Source: Klenkia sp. (GTDB lineage: Bacteria; Actinomycetota; Actinomycetes; Mycobacteriales; Geodermatophilaceae). Taken from it: a stretch of 6,602 bases of DNA. The stretch lies in contig JAOPVM010000252.1 of the NCBI GenBank assembly GCA_025966215.1, forward strand, positions 1 to 6,602, in the 5' to 3' direction. Positions 6,168-6,602 of the stretch are shown one piece after another. Position 1 is the first letter of the stretch; every line of letters begins with the position of its first letter. The position numbers and the translations under genes were made by a program. The notes beneath the pieces are model-generated. The model was given only the letters and a program-made list of their open reading frames with translations, ran no database searches and was not told the origin of the DNA.

Positions 6168-6602
6168 ACCGCTCCGATCGAGTAGCCGTCACCGGTGGCG
6201 ACCACGTCCAGGGCCCCGGCAGGCCGGCCGCAGCGTCGGGTGCAGCCGGCCCAGTGCTGCCGGGCGCCGTCTGCAGGCAGTCTGCCCGTCGTCACCGCGG
6301 CCACTGCATCCGCCCGGACGTCGGCAAGAGACGTGGCGCATCCCGGCCGGCCGGCACACGTGGTGACCTGCAGCCACGGGCTCGCCTCGTCGAAGACGAA
6401 CCCGGTGCGGAACAGGTCGACGGCAGCGTCGTCCACGGTGTCCTCGGCCAGGTGCGGGACGACGACGGTGCGCCACGGGGTGATCCGCACGCCGTCGGCC
6501 AGCTCGGCGAGCAGCTCGGCCTGGTCGGCGCTCAGCCGGCCGAGGGGGACGGCGCCGAGCAGCGCGGTGCGCCCGTCGGGCTGGGTCACCGCGCCCACCC
6601 GG
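6164..6602 (-). CDS. cobG: Precorrin-3B synthase CobG, C-terminal part (5' end outside window)
   Basis: The frame enters from the right edge and ends at a stop at 6164-6166; about 145 residues are visible. It belongs to the nitrite/sulphite reductase ferredoxin-like family. The four iron-sulphur ligands are all here: C-x5-C in CAGRPGC (encoded near 6338-6358) and C-x3-C in [12 protein letters not shown] (encoded near 6232-6244), so the [4Fe-4S] site is intact. CobG converts precorrin-3A to precorrin-3B using oxygen, which marks the aerobic pathway. A siroheme-dependent sulphite or nitrite reductase has similar motifs, but the short spacing to the C-terminus and overlap with cobH make CobG much more likely. 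In-frame GTG codons near the window edge are internal and should not be taken as starts. Confidence 0.88.
   Translation of the reverse strand, partial: RVGAVTQPDGRTALLGAVPLGRLSADQAELLAELADGVRITPWRTVVVPHLAEDTVDDAAVDLFRTGFVFDEASPWLQVTTCAGRPGCATSLADVRADAVAAVTTGRLPADGARQHWAGCTRRCGRPAGALDVVATGDGYSIGAV

Noticed and set aside
5542..6192. Upstream in-frame extension of cobIJ
   Set aside because: It is a different-frame shadow of cobH. The ATG at 5541 with the 4-bp overlap starts exactly at the CobI N-terminus.
1..6602. CRISPR array, tRNA, rRNA or cobalamin riboswitch
   Set aside because: No regularly spaced repeats or recognisable RNA gene signatures were found. A B12 riboswitch would be expected upstream of the operon starts, which lie outside the window.

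Overview
This window is very GC-rich DNA with GTG starts and 4-bp stop/start overlaps. Its protein families (fused CobI-CobJ, an actinobacterial-style DUF559/AbiEi-like protein) suggest a high-GC actinobacterium. I lean towards Geodermatophilaceae or a relative, but that is inference. CobG marks the aerobic (oxygen-dependent) cobalamin route.

Layout, left to right. (1) At 1-959, on the plus strand, the 3' end of cobK (precorrin-6A reductase) overlaps by 4 bp a HAD-family phosphatase. (2) At 960-1065 is a short intergenic stretch with a perfect 12-bp palindrome and a clear Shine-Dalgarno. (3) At 1066-1680, plus strand, is a PilZ-domain (c-di-GMP receptor) protein. (4) At 1667-2875, minus strand, is a 12-TM MFS transporter that overlaps the PilZ gene tail-to-tail by 14 bp. 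(5) At 2983-3936, minus strand, is a DUF559/Vsr-like endonuclease-fold protein. It is flanked on both sides by two related palindromic elements of identical geometry. (6) From 4051 to the right edge, minus strand, lies a tightly coupled operon: cobG (3' part), cobH, then a fused cobIJ, with 4-bp overlaps at both junctions.

How the genes work together. CobI, CobG and CobJ catalyse consecutive steps from precorrin-2 to precorrin-4. CobK reduces precorrin-6A later in the pathway, and CobH makes hydrogenobyrinate. The two cobalamin gene groups converge on each other, with four non-corrin genes between them (HAD, PilZ, MFS, DUF559). From memory, Mycobacterium tuberculosis has the same convergent design (cobG-cobH-cobI facing cobL-cobM-cobK) with different genes between. 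The interval here therefore looks like a variable slot inside a conserved locus.

The most unusual signal is the pair of matching 49-nt palindromic cores at 2923-2971 and 3993-4041. Each sits just 3' of a minus-strand stop codon, and together they bracket the DUF559 gene. I see no RNA genes, CRISPR array, insertion sequence or phage genes. No stretch longer than about 115 bp lacks a gene.
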